Positions 18,181-27,973 of a stretch of DNA of 64,000 nt are shown here, one piece after another. How positions within the stretch are numbered: position 1 is the stretch's first letter; the number at the start of each line of letters is the position of its first letter. This DNA comes from Phycisphaerae bacterium (GTDB lineage Bacteria > Planctomycetota > Phycisphaerae > UBA1845), in assembly GCA_029260165.1 (NCBI GenBank), contig JAJDDT010000038.1, forward strand, positions 1 through 64,000. The letters are read 5' to 3'. Both the position numbers and the translations under genes were made by a program. The notes under the pieces are model-generated. The model saw nothing but the letters and a program-made list of their open reading frames with translations. It ran no database searches and was not told the DNA's origin.

Positions 18181-21100
18181 CTACGACAGTATCGCGGTTT
18201 CCTTTCTGGAGACGTATGTGCGTATCAGTTCGATCAGTTTCTGCCGGTCAACGGGCTTGGAGGCGAAATCATCGCAACCGCTGTCGATGCACTTCTCGCG
18301 ATCCGCTGCCATCGCGTGGGCGGTGACGGCGATGACCGGGCCTTTGTAACCCCTCTCTCGCAGCGACATCGTGGCTTTGTATCCGTCGAGAACCGGCATC
18401 TGCATGTCCATGAGGATCACATCAAACGGTTTGCCTTCGCTCACGGCGGCCATTGCGAGGTCGAACGCGATTTGCCCGTTCTCCGCGACGGTCACTTCCG
18501 CACCGGCTTTCTTGAGCACAAAGGAAATCAGTCGTTGATTGTCCGGTCCGTCCTCGGCAAGGAGGATGCGACAATCGAGCGGCTTGTTGCTTTGCGACGC
18601 CCCGGACGGTTTGGAGGAGGTTGTACCCCGAGTGGCTGTTACTGCGTCAACCATTCTGACACCTTCGAGTGGACCGGTCGCGATGGTCGTTCGGAATCGC
18701 GTGCCACACCCCGGTGCCGAATTCACAACACTGATGTTCCCGCCGAGCATTTCGGCGAAACTTTTGCTGATGGTCAGCCCCAGTCCTGTACCACCAAATT
18801 TCCGCGACATCGTGCTGTCTGCCTGGATAAATGCCTGGAACAGCCTGCCAACCTGCTCCTCGGTCAGGCCCACCCCGGTGTCAACGACGTCGAACTGCAT
18901 GGAAGGTGTCACCTGATCGGGCACAAATCGAGCGATGAGTCGTACACCGCCCTCATCAGTAAACTTGATCGCGTTACCGATGATGTTGATGAGAATCTGC
19001 TTCAGCCTCGTTGGGTCGGATTGAATCGTCTCCGGGATCGATCCAATGACTTCGGTGTTAAACACAAGATTTTTTGCGTCCGAGCGAATCTTCATGAGTT
19101 TGGCTGTGTCCGTCATGATTTCATGCACAGAACACGCGATCTGTTCCAGTTTCATCTTACCTGCCTCGATTTTGGACACATCGAGAATGTCATTGATGAG
19201 GCAGAGCAGGTGCCCACCGTTGTTGTGAATCGTTTCGATGGCTTCGTGAGTCTCCGATTCGGAAAGATCGCCGTTGCGGAGATTCTCGGAAAAACCGAGG
19301 ATGGCGGTCATGGGCGTGCGGATTTCGTGGCTCATGTTCGCCAGAAAATCGCTCTTGGCCTTCGTCGCCACGGTCGCTTCGACCCGCGCCGTTTCCAGAG
19401 CGGCGTTGATGATCAGCAGCTCGGCGTTCATCGCCTCGGCTTCCTCCTTCTGTCCTCCAAGCTCAAGGTTCGTGTTTTCCAGTTCCAGCGCGAAACGTCT
19501 GGCGTTCTCCTCAGCCTCCTTCACGCGCGTGATGTCCGTTCGTATCGCGACATACCGTTCGATGCGCCCATCCGCGTTCAGAAACGGTACGATGGTCTGG
19601 TCCACCCAATAGTGCGAGCCGTCCCTGGCGCGATTCCTGACCTCGCCCGACCAGACCCGCCCACCGGCGATGGTCTTCCATAATTCTCGATAGAACTCCG
19701 GTGGATGTTCGCCCGACTTGACCATGCGGTGGTTCTGTCCGAGCAACTCATCTCGCGAATGGCCACTAATCTCACAGAACTTGTCGTTGGCGTGGATGAT
19801 ATTTCCCCGGATGTCAGCGATACTGACGATGGCGTGCTCGTCGAGCGCGGATTTTTGGTTTGAAAGCTCGGCGAACATGTTCTTGAGGCTCGACACCATC
19901 TCGTTGAAGCTGCACGCCAGCTCCCCGATTTCGTCGGTCGCGCTCGTGTGCATTTCCTGGTTGAGGTCGCCTGCGGCGACCAGCCTGGCCACATGTGAAA
20001 GTCGCACGATCGGGCGAACGATGCGCCCTGTGATAATGATGGCGATGATCACAACCGTCACACCGGTGGCCAGCACGAGTGTGACCATCAGGTTTCTGAG
20101 GTGGGCAGCAGGTGCAAATGCAACCTCTTCGGGAATCTCGGCGATCAATCCCCAATTGACACCGGCGATAAAGAAATCCTTGTGAATGCCCAGGACGCGC
20201 GAACCGTCAGGCCCATCGTAGACGAAAGCACCTTCGTCCATTTCGGCGAAGTCGTTTCCTCCGGGGCCGTGTTCGCTGAACCACAGTCGAGTCTGCTCAG
20301 TGTCCACATATTGTTCCAGGTACCTCGACGAGTCATCCAACTGCAAGTCTCGACTCTGTGTGCCGCTTTCTGTCGGCACGATCCTGTCCACCCTCGAACG
20401 AAGAGTGACGCTGTCTGCGTCATGCGAAATTCCAATGACGTATGCATGAATGCCTGCGCCTTTTTCCTCCGCCGATTGCGTCGCGTGTTCGATGTGTTCG
20501 GATGTTATCTGGATGGCGAATGCACCGATCTTCTCGCCATTCTCGTCCATGATCACCTCAGTGAAAAACGCGGTGACGTCGTCGTTCGTCGGGGTGATGT
20601 GTTCAATATCCGAGAAGACGGGTCGCCCACTCTCGAGCGTCTCTCGAAATGCGGCTGCAAAATGCGTCCCGGCATACGGACCGTCGAACAAATTGGTCCC
20701 CATATCGCCTGCCTCGGCGACCGTGAAGAGAATGTTGCCTTCGACGTCGATCAGGAGAACGTCGTAATACCCGTAAAGCCTGCAAAACGTTTCCAGGTCT
20801 TCGCCCCGTTCGTCCGCAATAGCACGCCAACGGTTGCTCCGGGTGAACTTGCCGGGGTTCTCGCCACCAGACTTGAACGCGTCGCGAAGTTCCTGGAGGA
20901 ATTTTGAATTGCTGACACTTGTGGCCTGCGATTCCAGATCAACGAGCCGGTAATTGAACCAGTTATTGAAGAAAGCAGCCCGTTGCTCCACATCCCTGGC
21001 AACCGCGGCGTAGGCGTTGTCCCGCAGGCTTTTTTTCGCCGTGTAATAACTGATCGCGACGACCACGGACAACGGTACCAGTGACACCGCGAGAAACCAC

Positions 21101-21192
21101 GCGAGAAGCCTCAGCTTCAGGCTGCCACGACGTTGCGGCTGCGAGTGGGCGGCTGCGCGGTTGCGTTTTTCATGTGTCGGTTCAATCTTCAT
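18181..21192 (-). CDS. Hybrid sensor histidine kinase with dCache, HAMP, PAS and receiver domains
   Basis: 1003 residues from the ATG at 21192; an ATG at 21297 would add 35 residues of no clear character. Order: membrane helix (LLAWFLAVSLVPLSVVVAIS), extracytoplasmic sensor of dCache type (about 55-360), second membrane helix, HAMP (ending SFNEMVSSLKNMF), PAS/PAC (QSALDEHAIVSIADIRGNII), HisKA with phospho-acceptor His in ANMSHEIRTPMTAILGFSEN, HATPase with G boxes (DTGVGLTEEQVG and FGGTGLGLTISK), and a C-terminal receiver with the phospho-acceptor Asp in DVILMDMQMPVLDGY. It likely senses a small extracellular ligand and passes phosphate through its own receiver. No partner regulator or phosphotransfer protein is adjacent. 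Confidence 0.93.
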   Translation of the reverse strand: MKIEPTHEKRNRAAAHSQPQRRGSLKLRLLAWFLAVSLVPLSVVVAISYYTAKKSLRDNAYAAVARDVEQRAAFFNNWFNYRLVDLESQATSVSNSKFLQELRDAFKSGGENPGKFTRSNRWRAIADERGEDLETFCRLYGYYDVLLIDVEGNILFTVAEAGDMGTNLFDGPYAGTHFAAAFRETLESGRPVFSDIEHITPTNDDVTAFFTEVIMDENGEKIGAFAIQITSEHIEHATQSAEEKGAGIHAYVIGISHDADSVTLRSRVDRIVPTESGTQSRDLQLDDSSRYLEQYVDTEQTRLWFSEHGPGGNDFAEMDEGAFVYDGPDGSRVLGIHKDFFIAGVNWGLIAEIPEEVAFAPAAHLRNLMVTLVLATGVTVVIIAIIITGRIVRPIVRLSHVARLVAAGDLNQEMHTSATDEIGELACSFNEMVSSLKNMFAELSNQKSALDEHAIVSIADIRGNIIHANDKFCEISGHSRDELLGQNHRMVKSGEHPPEFYRELWKTIAGGRVWSGEVRNRARDGSHYWVDQTIVPFLNADGRIERYVAIRTDITRVKEAEENARRFALELENTNLELGGQKEEAEAMNAELLIINAALETARVEATVATKAKSDFLANMSHEIRTPMTAILGFSENLRNGDLSESETHEAIETIHNNGGHLLCLINDILDVSKIEAGKMKLEQIACSVHEIMTDTAKLMKIRSDAKNLVFNTEVIGSIPETIQSDPTRLKQILINIIGNAIKFTDEGGVRLIARFVPDQVTPSMQFDVVDTGVGLTEEQVGRLFQAFIQADSTMSRKFGGTGLGLTISKSFAEMLGGNISVVNSAPGCGTRFRTTIATGPLEGVRMVDAVTATRGTTSSKPSGASQSNKPLDCRILLAEDGPDNQRLISFVLKKAGAEVTVAENGQIAFDLAMAAVSEGKPFDVILMDMQMPVLDGYKATMSLRERGYKGPVIAVTAHAMAADREKCIDSGCDDFASKPVDRQKLIELIRTYVSRKETAILS

Positions 21193-21421
21193 CCGTCTTT
21201 TCGCCCTGGAGCGCATCCTGATGGAACTGGTCGCTGTTTGCCCGATTTGCCACGCTGTTGAACCCAACCCTTCGCGCACAGGGATTTCACAGCGCATCTG
21301 TTACATGGTCTATCGGGCAATCGAGAAGCCACAATGCGTAGTGAAAAATCGGCGGATGTCGCCGGAAGGGTCGATTATTGGCCCCGTTGATTCGTCGGCA
21401 CAGTGGGTGATGTTATGTGCC

Positions 21422-22171
21422 TCAGTCCGATAGCCGGGGAGATGGAGCCCTGCCTCTTTCAATGTTGTCGCGTTGGTAAGCGTTGGCGATCGCGTTCGGC
21501 ACGTCCCCGAGCAGGTCCATGGCGACCATCGCGATGTCGATGGCCAGGGTCGTCAGGATTCCACCGTTGTAAAATCGGCGGGCGCTGGTTTGCAATTCGG
21601 TGGTAACAAGCCTCATGTGTCCGACGCGCTGAGCTTTGGCACAGAGATGAGCATCTTCAAGGATGGGTTCGTCGCCGAAGCCGCCGATTTGATGAAACAC
21701 GCGTCGTCGGATGAAAATCCCCTGGTCGCCGAAATAGCGCCCGCTGCACCGATAGCGAATGCGATTCACCATTTCCACAAAACGTAACCGATATTCCGGG
21801 CCGTCGAGTTTGAACTCGAACGCTCCCCCGACGACACGGTCATCATTCAGGGTCCGCGCGATGAGTTGGTCGAAGCGAGCCGGTGGATCACCGTCCGCGT
21901 GTAGGAAAAAGAGCGTCGTTCCGATCGCAGCACCTGCGCCGGCGTTGCACGCGGTTGCGCGGGTTGACACGTCTCTTCCGGACACCAGTTGTGCATCACA
22001 CTCCTCGGCGATCTCAGGGGTGCCATCAATCGAGCCGCAATCGGCAACGATGATCTCGAGGCTGGTTCCCACCGCCTGGGTTCGGACGCGATCCATCGCA
22101 GTTCGGAGGTATGACGCTTCGTTAAGCGTGGGGATGATAACGCTCAGGACCGGTGGTGGTCGCACCGTCAT
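21422..22171 (-). CDS. Family-2 glycosyltransferase of the TIGR04283 type
   Basis: 249 residues. GT-A fold motifs: LSVIIPTLNEASYL at the N-terminus, a DCGSIDGT nucleotide-binding segment, DXD-like HADGDPP (about 91-97), and the acceptor-side FGDQGIFIRRRVF with the ILEDAHL motif. The HADGDPP/GDQGIF combination is characteristic of the TIGR04283 subgroup, whose members often sit beside DUF547 proteins, sometimes in arsenosugar-type clusters. Here it overlaps the DUF547 gene by four bases (ATGA), so the two are translationally coupled. No arsenic or radical-SAM gene is adjacent. Sugar donor and acceptor unknown. Confidence 0.88.
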   Translation of the reverse strand: MTVRPPPVLSVIIPTLNEASYLRTAMDRVRTQAVGTSLEIIVADCGSIDGTPEIAEECDAQLVSGRDVSTRATACNAGAGAAIGTTLFFLHADGDPPARFDQLIARTLNDDRVVGGAFEFKLDGPEYRLRFVEMVNRIRYRCSGRYFGDQGIFIRRRVFHQIGGFGDEPILEDAHLCAKAQRVGHMRLVTTELQTSARRFYNGGILTTLAIDIAMVAMDLLGDVPNAIANAYQRDNIERGRAPSPRLSD

Positions 22172-22977
22172 GCAATCGTCCAGTCGTACTCATCGTATCG
22201 AATCGCCACGGAGGCTGCCCGTCGAACGTCGTCGCGCATTCGGTCGTCGAGGAATTCCTCGACAGACGACAGTTGCCTGCGTCTGGTCCATCCGAAATCG
22301 CGAGCGTACCAACCCAGGAGGCGGGATATCACAATATCGCCACGCTCGTCGTCGATCCTGACGCCGCCCGAAGCAACGAAACTCCTCGAAGCCAGTTCCA
22401 GTTCAGCGTTCACATCACCGGCTGTGTAATGGCGAACGGGTGGACAGGACGCGGCACCGCAGTTGAGTGCAAAATGGATGCGTCTGTCGAAGGGACGGAT
22501 CGCGAGCGAACGTTTTGCGTCCCAGGGCATGAACTGTGGAACCAGGATTCTTAGCGGATGTCCCCGGTTTGCGCGCAGAACTCCATGCTCGATATCGTTC
22601 AGCGAGAGGAGGTGATCACCGACACGATAGGCAGCCCGCGAAAAGAATCCTTTGACCTCTCGTACGGACCGCCGCACGCGAAAATGCAAGGCTGCATGAA
22701 TCACGAGAGCGTTGTACAAATTGAGCCAGAACGCCGTCGCGACTTTTGGGTCCGACAGGTGTTCCCGTGGGTGCAGTGACGCCAGCGCGCCAGCCATTGT
22801 CCCCAACTTGCTCGCGGATCGTTCGGTTTCCGGACCGCAGCGCAACCCATCATCATCAATCGCTTCAGCCTTGGCCTCGCGGGCACGATCGAGCAGGTCG
22901 GCTGCGACTTTGTGAGGCACCCGCTGGCTCGTATTGGTGCTTTCAGATGGATCATTCAGGATCAATATTGTCGTCAT
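22168..22977 (-). CDS. DUF547-domain protein
   Basis: 269 residues from the ATG at 22977, upstream of which the sequence is an A7 run and a C9 tract rather than coding. The DUF547 core is clear: ATAFWLNLYNALVIHAAL, then FFSRAAYRVGDHLLSLNDIE with HGVLR, and HFALNCGAASCPPVRHYTAG. The conserved Asn, Cys and His of these blocks suggest a transglutaminase/papain-like catalytic fold, but no activity is established. No signal peptide is seen. It forms an operon with the GT2 gene (four-base overlap). Confidence 0.85.
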   Translation of the reverse strand: MTTILILNDPSESTNTSQRVPHKVAADLLDRAREAKAEAIDDDGLRCGPETERSASKLGTMAGALASLHPREHLSDPKVATAFWLNLYNALVIHAALHFRVRRSVREVKGFFSRAAYRVGDHLLSLNDIEHGVLRANRGHPLRILVPQFMPWDAKRSLAIRPFDRRIHFALNCGAASCPPVRHYTAGDVNAELELASRSFVASGGVRIDDERGDIVISRLLGWYARDFGWTRRRQLSSVEEFLDDRMRDDVRRAASVAIRYDEYDWTIA

Positions 22978-23021
22978 GCGTTCTTTTTTTGCGTCGAAAA
23001 AGAGGCCGGAGGCAACATGGT

Positions 23022-23030
23022 CCCCCCCCC
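23022..23030. repeat. C9 homopolymer tract (G9 on the coding strand of DUF547)
   Basis: Nine consecutive C on the plus strand, 45 bases upstream of the DUF547 start; a T7 run at 22984-22990 also lies in this leader. Such tracts slip readily during replication. Confidence 0.9.
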
Positions 23031-23122
23031 GGCGTGGGGAGGGAACCTGATTGGTGATCGTCGCACCGATCCGCTCCCACAAGCCTGGGAGATAAAATGT
23101 GCGCCCCTCGAACCTGGCTTAA

Positions 23123-25321
23123 TCAATTTCCATTGAAGAACCGTTGAAGGTCAGCGTAATCAAGCATATCCACGTCATTATCCTTGTCCGCATCAAATGC
23201 CGTGAGGCAGCCGTCGGCGGTGAGCGGCCCGTCCGGTTCGGGTGGTGTTACGGCGCCGCCAACACAGGCGTTGAACGCTGCCAGTGTGTGCAAGTCCCTG
23301 GCTCGCGGGAGAACGGTCACCGCCATCGACGTTGGGCCGTACTGCACGACGTACGGATAGATTCCCTGCACATCCACGACCTGTCCCTGAACAGTGCCGG
23401 TCTCGGTCGAGATAACGTCGAACACATGACCTGGTAGCGGAATGAATCCGTCGGTTGCGGCTATCTCGAATTGGCCTGAAAGGATGGCGTCGCCTGATAC
23501 ATCGAATCGGCTGGCGGATGCCGGGGACGCTTCGTTGACTTCAAGAATGAGTTTCGCGTCGTTTGACAATTCAAATTGATCGTTGCATTGCACATGTGAT
23601 TCCGCAGGCAACACGAACTCCACCAGCCCCGGACCCATTGTCAGCCCATTTACAGTTGTATCAGACGAGGGGCCTGTGATGGTGACCTGCGTTTGCGAAT
23701 CCACGAAGGTGTCATGAACCTGAGCTGGCAGAATGTTCAATTTCCAGTTGTTCGCCTCGTCCCAGTTTCCCGACACGCCGGTTCGCCAATGTGCGTCCGG
23801 AGTGAAGAGTGCCACGGCCTCAAGGTTGTTCGCAAGGACTGCCCGGTACGCAACCTGTCCAAGATCGTTCAACCCCGTACGCCGCGAGGAATTACCACCG
23901 ACAAACTCGACGCTTTCGATCGTGCTCCCGAGCAACGGGCCGCCGGTTCGTACGACTTCCAATGTTTCGGATGCATTGCTCAGGAATATGACCTGCTGTT
24001 GCAAGGGCAAGCCATGCAAGTCCGCCTGATACGCCACCAACCCCGAATGGCTCAGCGCGTACGGAGCGTCGCCCATCGCGGAAAAAATACCGCCACCCGG
24101 TGCAGGATCGCCTTGGCGTGCGACGATGGCAGGCACGTCAGCCGTGCTCAACATGATGCCAGTGCGGTCATTGGGCGCATCGTCCGTTTGCCAGAAAGAT
24201 GTTTCAAACGCCACCTGCGACGAGTTGTTGATCACCGGACCACGCATCGATGCCAACACGCCGTTCCCGTCAGGAGCGGGATCATCGGTCAACGCAACCT
24301 GCGTCGCACCGATCACAGCCTCATTCCGCTTGCGAAGCACCACCGACGGCGAGGTCGAAAAACTGCCGCCACCCACTGATCCTGAAAACGCCACCTCGAA
24401 TTGATCGTTGACGGATGACTCAAAACTCAAGCCCCTCAGAAATAATCCACTGATGTTGTCCCAGTTTCCGAATTCCGAGCCGACGGCAAATGGCTGACCA
24501 CCGGCAAACACCCGATGAATCCGCGATCGGAGTTCCGGAGTCTGGGCAAAGGCATAGTTGGTGACTTGCCCGAATGCGTTGAACCCGAAAGTCTGTCCAC
24601 AAGTGCTGTTCACGCCGCACAACACGACCGGTCGCACCCCAAACTCGAGGTCGCCGGTGCGGACGAGGCGAACCGACTGCCCCAGGAGAATAGCCGAGCG
24701 AATGAAGATGCCGAATTCGGTGACACCTGCGACGTCGATCTCCGCGTGAAAAATGACGCCGCCAAACTCGGCGATCCCCAACGAGCGGTTGAACGCGACG
24801 AGATTGCCAACGCCGTTCGGCGCGCTGAAATTCGTGAACGTTTGATGCAGCAGTCGGTTTCCATCCCACGCGTAGATGGCTTCCCAATCGTTGTCCGATT
24901 GGTCCCGCGTCCAGAAGGCCACCTGCCCAACGTTGTTCATCGCCAACTCCGCCCGCGACGCAACGTTTAGGAAGTCATCGTGAAATCGGTTGAAAATTCC
25001 AACCATTTGCGATCCCTCGCGGGCTAGGAGAATCAACGAATCGTCATCGCCCAGAAAAATCGCCGTATCCGCATCCGCCGTCGCCGTCCCAATCCGCCCG
25101 ACAAACGTAACTTGTGACGCATCGTTCAGCACCGGCCCACCGAAGCCGGAGAATTCCTCGCCGGCAATGCTCGCGTCCATTCGATACGCAACAACGACCG
25201 TGCCGCCCATTGCAGCGACGGGGTTCAGGACGAATATCACCGCAAGAATACACATGAAACTGAAGGCGTGGTCTGCTTCCAGGATGCGTCGTCTTGTCTG
25301 GAACGTCAGGTGTGTCAGCAT
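23123..25321 (-). CDS. Large secreted repeat protein with dockerin-like C-terminus
   Basis: 732 residues from the ATG at 25321, fixed by GGGAGGAG seven bases upstream. A signal peptide lies at about 20-40 (FMCILAVIFVLNPVAAMGG). The body consists of degenerate repeats of the form NDASQVTFVGRIG ... AIFLGDDDSLILLAREGSQ, that is N-x-x-G/S-Q-V-x-F units followed by glycine/proline loops such as DPAPDGNGV, a pattern of tandem repeats in planctomycete secreted proteins. A beta-sandwich segment (about 540-690) is followed by a calcium-loop tail FDADKDNDVDMLDYADLQRF, a dockerin-like or surface-sorting module. Function unknown; exported or surface-bound. Confidence 0.8.
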   Translation of the reverse strand: MLTHLTFQTRRRILEADHAFSFMCILAVIFVLNPVAAMGGTVVVAYRMDASIAGEEFSGFGGPVLNDASQVTFVGRIGTATADADTAIFLGDDDSLILLAREGSQMVGIFNRFHDDFLNVASRAELAMNNVGQVAFWTRDQSDNDWEAIYAWDGNRLLHQTFTNFSAPNGVGNLVAFNRSLGIAEFGGVIFHAEIDVAGVTEFGIFIRSAILLGQSVRLVRTGDLEFGVRPVVLCGVNSTCGQTFGFNAFGQVTNYAFAQTPELRSRIHRVFAGGQPFAVGSEFGNWDNISGLFLRGLSFESSVNDQFEVAFSGSVGGGSFSTSPSVVLRKRNEAVIGATQVALTDDPAPDGNGVLASMRGPVINNSSQVAFETSFWQTDDAPNDRTGIMLSTADVPAIVARQGDPAPGGGIFSAMGDAPYALSHSGLVAYQADLHGLPLQQQVIFLSNASETLEVVRTGGPLLGSTIESVEFVGGNSSRRTGLNDLGQVAYRAVLANNLEAVALFTPDAHWRTGVSGNWDEANNWKLNILPAQVHDTFVDSQTQVTITGPSSDTTVNGLTMGPGLVEFVLPAESHVQCNDQFELSNDAKLILEVNEASPASASRFDVSGDAILSGQFEIAATDGFIPLPGHVFDVISTETGTVQGQVVDVQGIYPYVVQYGPTSMAVTVLPRARDLHTLAAFNACVGGAVTPPEPDGPLTADGCLTAFDADKDNDVDMLDYADLQRFFNGN

Positions 25322-25507
25322 TGAATTCTCCTCCCGGGAATGGCCGAATTGGTCATTCTCCCATAATGGGCGTGACCAGATCAAGGCGAATAGAGCGAAT
25401 TTCACGTTTTCGGGTGCCACTCCCGGCATGTTTCCCACGCCCGGACAGCACGAATTCAGCCGCAAATACCGACCAGTAGCCAACATCGCCCATTCGCCCG
25501 ATTTGAA

Positions 25508-25969
25508 TCAGATTGTTTCTCTGCTTTCAAGAAATTTCTGCATGGCGGTGAGGGTACTGGGTGAGAGGTGGTGCTCGATGCCCTCCGCGTCGGTGTCGGC
25601 GTCCTTCCCTGGAACACCAAGGGCGATGAGGAAGTCGAGGACAAGGGTGTGTCGCGACCGTGCGTGCTCGGCGAGCTTTCTGCCCTTTGAGGTCAGGAAA
25701 ATGGAACGGTAGGGTTCCGACGTGACCAGGCCATCGCGTTTGAGACGTGCGACGGTGTTGGTGACGGTGACGTGGCTGACACCAAGATGCTTTGCGATAT
25801 CGACCGCCCGGGCTTCTTTTTTTTCGGTGATGAGGTCGTCGATCAGCTCGACGTAATCCTCCGCGAGTTCGCGGGCGTGGTCAGCGCGGGTACGCTCGTG
25901 TCCCCTGGCGGTGGTCGAGGATGAGCGTTTGGGGCGCGTGGTGTTGTTTTTTGTCGTTTTCCGGGCCAT
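25508..25969 (-). CDS. mntR: Manganese-responsive transcriptional regulator MntR (DtxR family)
   Basis: 153 residues. After a basic N-terminal extension (about 35 residues, as in proteobacterial MntR) come the winged helix (AVDIAKHLGVSHVTVTNTVA) and the dimerisation helix. All six positions that bind Mn in Bacillus MntR can be matched: Asp and Glu in AEDYVELI, His in SRHTLVLDFL, and Glu, Glu, His in AEGIEHHL. The Asp (rather than the DtxR Met) favours manganese over iron. No C-terminal SH3-like domain. The gene diverges from mntABCD, with a promoter and a palindrome between them, so it should repress the operon when Mn is plentiful. Confidence 0.92.
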   Translation of the reverse strand: MARKTTKNNTTRPKRSSSTTARGHERTRADHARELAEDYVELIDDLITEKKEARAVDIAKHLGVSHVTVTNTVARLKRDGLVTSEPYRSIFLTSKGRKLAEHARSRHTLVLDFLIALGVPGKDADTDAEGIEHHLSPSTLTAMQKFLESRETI

Positions 25970-26026
25970 TTCGGGGTCACTATAGCCGTTGGGGGTCCGT
26001 GTGCCAACGGGCGACAGGGTTGACGC

Positions 26027-26056
26027 TTGACAAGCGCACGCGTTCCGGATTATCAT
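26027..26056 (+). promoter_or_regulatory. Promoter of mntABCD
   Basis: Perfect -35 TTGACA at 26027-26032 and a -10 TATCAT at 26051-26056 (five of six consensus bases), 18-base spacing (17 if TTATCA is counted). Transcription would start near 26063, just before the MntR-type palindrome. Confidence 0.75.
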
Positions 26057-26073
26057 GAACAAAGTTTTGTAGT

Positions 26074-26094
26074 TTAGGCTTCATTTGAGCCTGT
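26074..26094 (+). promoter_or_regulatory. MntR operator
   Basis: TTAGGCTTCATTTGAGCCTGT: inverted repeat AGGCT (26076-26080) / AGCCT (26088-26092) around a 7-base centre, resembling DtxR-family sites of the TTAGGCT...AGCCTAA kind. It covers the predicted transcription start of mntABCD, where a bound repressor would block initiation. No other such palindrome was noticed nearby. Confidence 0.65.
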
Positions 26095-26160
26095 TCATTG
26101 ACCGATACTGAAAAAATAGAAAAGGGTGTGCGTAACCAAAGGACGACGCCTGGAGATCAG

Positions 26161-27129
26161 ATGATGAGGACAACGATGGTTGGAATTCTGGCGGTTTTGA
26201 TGGGATCGGTTGGTTTGGCGGATGGTCCCGGGAATTATCCGTACAAGATTGTTTGCACGACAGGGATGGTGGCGGACGTGGTGCGGAACGTAGCTGGTGA
26301 CCTGGCCGTCGTGAATGGGATCATTGGTGAGGGGGTCGATCCGCATTTGTATCAGGCGACGCGTGGGGACATTGGAAAGTTGCTCAAGGCGGACGTTGTG
26401 TTTTACAGCGGGTTGATGCTCGAGGGGAAGATGACCGATGCCCTGATTCGCGTGGCCAGGAAGAAGCCCGTGTTCGCGGTGACCGAGCTGTTGGATGAGA
26501 CGCTGCTGTTGGAACCGCCCGAGTTCGAGGGGCATCACGATCCACATTTGTGGATGGATGCGTCGCTATGGAAGCAGTGTACGAAGATGGCTGCGGACAC
26601 GTTGGCGGAGTTTGATCGAAAAAATGCAGCGACCTATCGAGCCAATTATGAACGCTACGCGGAGAGGCTGGACGCGTTGGACGATTATTCGCGACGTGCG
26701 CTGGGGAGTATTCCGGAAAAGAGTCGGGTTCTGGTGACAGCCCACGATGCGTTCAACTACATGGCGCGGGCGTATGGGTTGGAGGTGCGTGGGATTCAGG
26801 GGATCAGTACGGAGTCTGAGGCGGGCATTGATGATATCAATCGACTGGTGGATGAAATCGTGCGACGGGAGATTGGGGCGGTTTTTGTGGAATCGTCGGT
26901 ATCTGAAAGAAACGTGCGAAGTTTGATCGAAGGGGCCAAATCCCGCGAGCACGAGGTCGTAATTGGCGGGAAACTGTTTTCGGATGCGATGGGCAAGTCG
27001 GGGACGTACGAGGGAACCTATCTGGGGATGATTGATCACAACGTGACGGTGATCGTGCGGGCGCTCGGTGGGTATGCGCCGGAAAAGGGAATGCTCGGAA
27101 AGCTGAGCGAAACGTCGTCGCACAAGTGA
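26161..27129 (+). CDS. mntA: Manganese/zinc ABC transporter substrate-binding protein
   Basis: 322 residues from the ATG at 26161 (GGAG upstream). The signal peptide [20 protein letters not shown] ends before [20 protein letters not shown]. It is a cluster A-I (ZnuA/PsaA-like) periplasmic metal-binding protein. Ligand candidates are the His in GVDPHLYQ, the His in HHDPHLWMD, the Glu in [13 protein letters not shown] and the Asp in LFSDAMG. It lacks the long His-rich loop of zinc-specific ZnuA, which fits manganese. First gene of a four-gene operon controlled by the divergent mntR. Confidence 0.92.
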   Translation: MMRTTMVGILAVLMGSVGLADGPGNYPYKIVCTTGMVADVVRNVAGDLAVVNGIIGEGVDPHLYQATRGDIGKLLKADVVFYSGLMLEGKMTDALIRVARKKPVFAVTELLDETLLLEPPEFEGHHDPHLWMDASLWKQCTKMAADTLAEFDRKNAATYRANYERYAERLDALDDYSRRALGSIPEKSRVLVTAHDAFNYMARAYGLEVRGIQGISTESEAGIDDINRLVDEIVRREIGAVFVESSVSERNVRSLIEGAKSREHEVVIGGKLFSDAMGKSGTYEGTYLGMIDHNVTVIVRALGGYAPEKGMLGKLSETSSHK

Positions 27130-27160
27130 TGCTGCCAACAGGACATCGCGGGTTGAAATC

Positions 27161-27973
27161 ATGATATTGAACGAACGACGGGATGTGACAGCCGTGGCGG
27201 ACGATCATAATGCGTCGTCGCCGTTGTCGATTCATGACATGACCGTGGCGTATCATCGCAGGCCTGTGCTGTGGGATATTGACTACGCAGCTCCGGAGGG
27301 AAGCCTGATCGGGATCGTGGGCCCCAACGGGGCGGGCAAGAGCACGATGATCAAAGCCTGTCTGGATCTGGTGCCCCGGGCGTCCGGGAGCGTGCGGTTT
27401 CACGGTGGAACGTATCGCGCACAGAGACGATCGGTGGGGTATGTGCCTCAGCGGGAGAGCGTGGATTGGGATTTCCCCGCCAGCGCGCTGGACGTGGTGG
27501 CGATGGGTTGCTACGGGCGGATTCCGTGGTGTTGGCCTGTGCGCAGAAAGGATCGCGAAGCAGCGCGGGAGGCGTTGGATCGGGTGGGAATGGTCGACTA
27601 CGCGGATCGACAGATCAGCAAATTGTCGGGAGGGCAGCAGCAACGTGTGTTCCTGGCGCGGGCGTTGGTTCAGGATGCACGGACGTATCTGATGGACGAA
27701 CCGTTTGCCGGGGTTGATGCAGCCACTGAGGCAGCCATCGTGACGCTGCTGCGAACGCTTCGTGATGGTGGCAAGACGGTATTGGTGGTGCATCACGATT
27801 TGCAGACGGTGCCCGAATATTTTGATCATGTTGTGCTGTTGAATATGCGGATTGTGGCAGCCGGTGCGACGGCGGAAGTGTTCACACCGGAGAATCTGCA
27901 GAAGACGTATGGTGGGCGTTTGACGCTGCTGGACAAGGCCGCCCATGTGATGGCGAGCGGGGGACGGCGGTGA
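27161..27973 (+). CDS. mntB: Manganese/zinc ABC transporter ATP-binding protein
   Basis: 270 residues. Walker [10 protein letters not shown] (about 57), Q loop [15 protein letters not shown] (typical of Mn/Zn importers), signature LSGGQQQRV, Walker [13 protein letters not shown] and switch VHHDLQTV. The [12 protein letters not shown] segment is diagnostic for the MntB/ZnuC group. An N-terminal extension of about 20 residues precedes the domain. It starts 31 bases after mntA, and its stop overlaps the GTG of mntC (GTGA), so translation is coupled. Confidence 0.93.
   Translation: MILNERRDVTAVADDHNASSPLSIHDMTVAYHRRPVLWDIDYAAPEGSLIGIVGPNGAGKSTMIKACLDLVPRASGSVRFHGGTYRAQRRSVGYVPQRESVDWDFPASALDVVAMGCYGRIPWCWPVRRKDREAAREALDRVGMVDYADRQISKLSGGQQQRVFLARALVQDARTYLMDEPFAGVDAATEAAIVTLLRTLRDGGKTVLVVHHDLQTVPEYFDHVVLLNMRIVAAGATAEVFTPENLQKTYGGRLTLLDKAAHVMASGGRR

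Noticed and set aside
18316-19683. 455-residue plus-strand frame inside the histidine kinase
   Set aside because: Antisense to HATPase and receiver domains, rich in His and Arg as typical of shadows.
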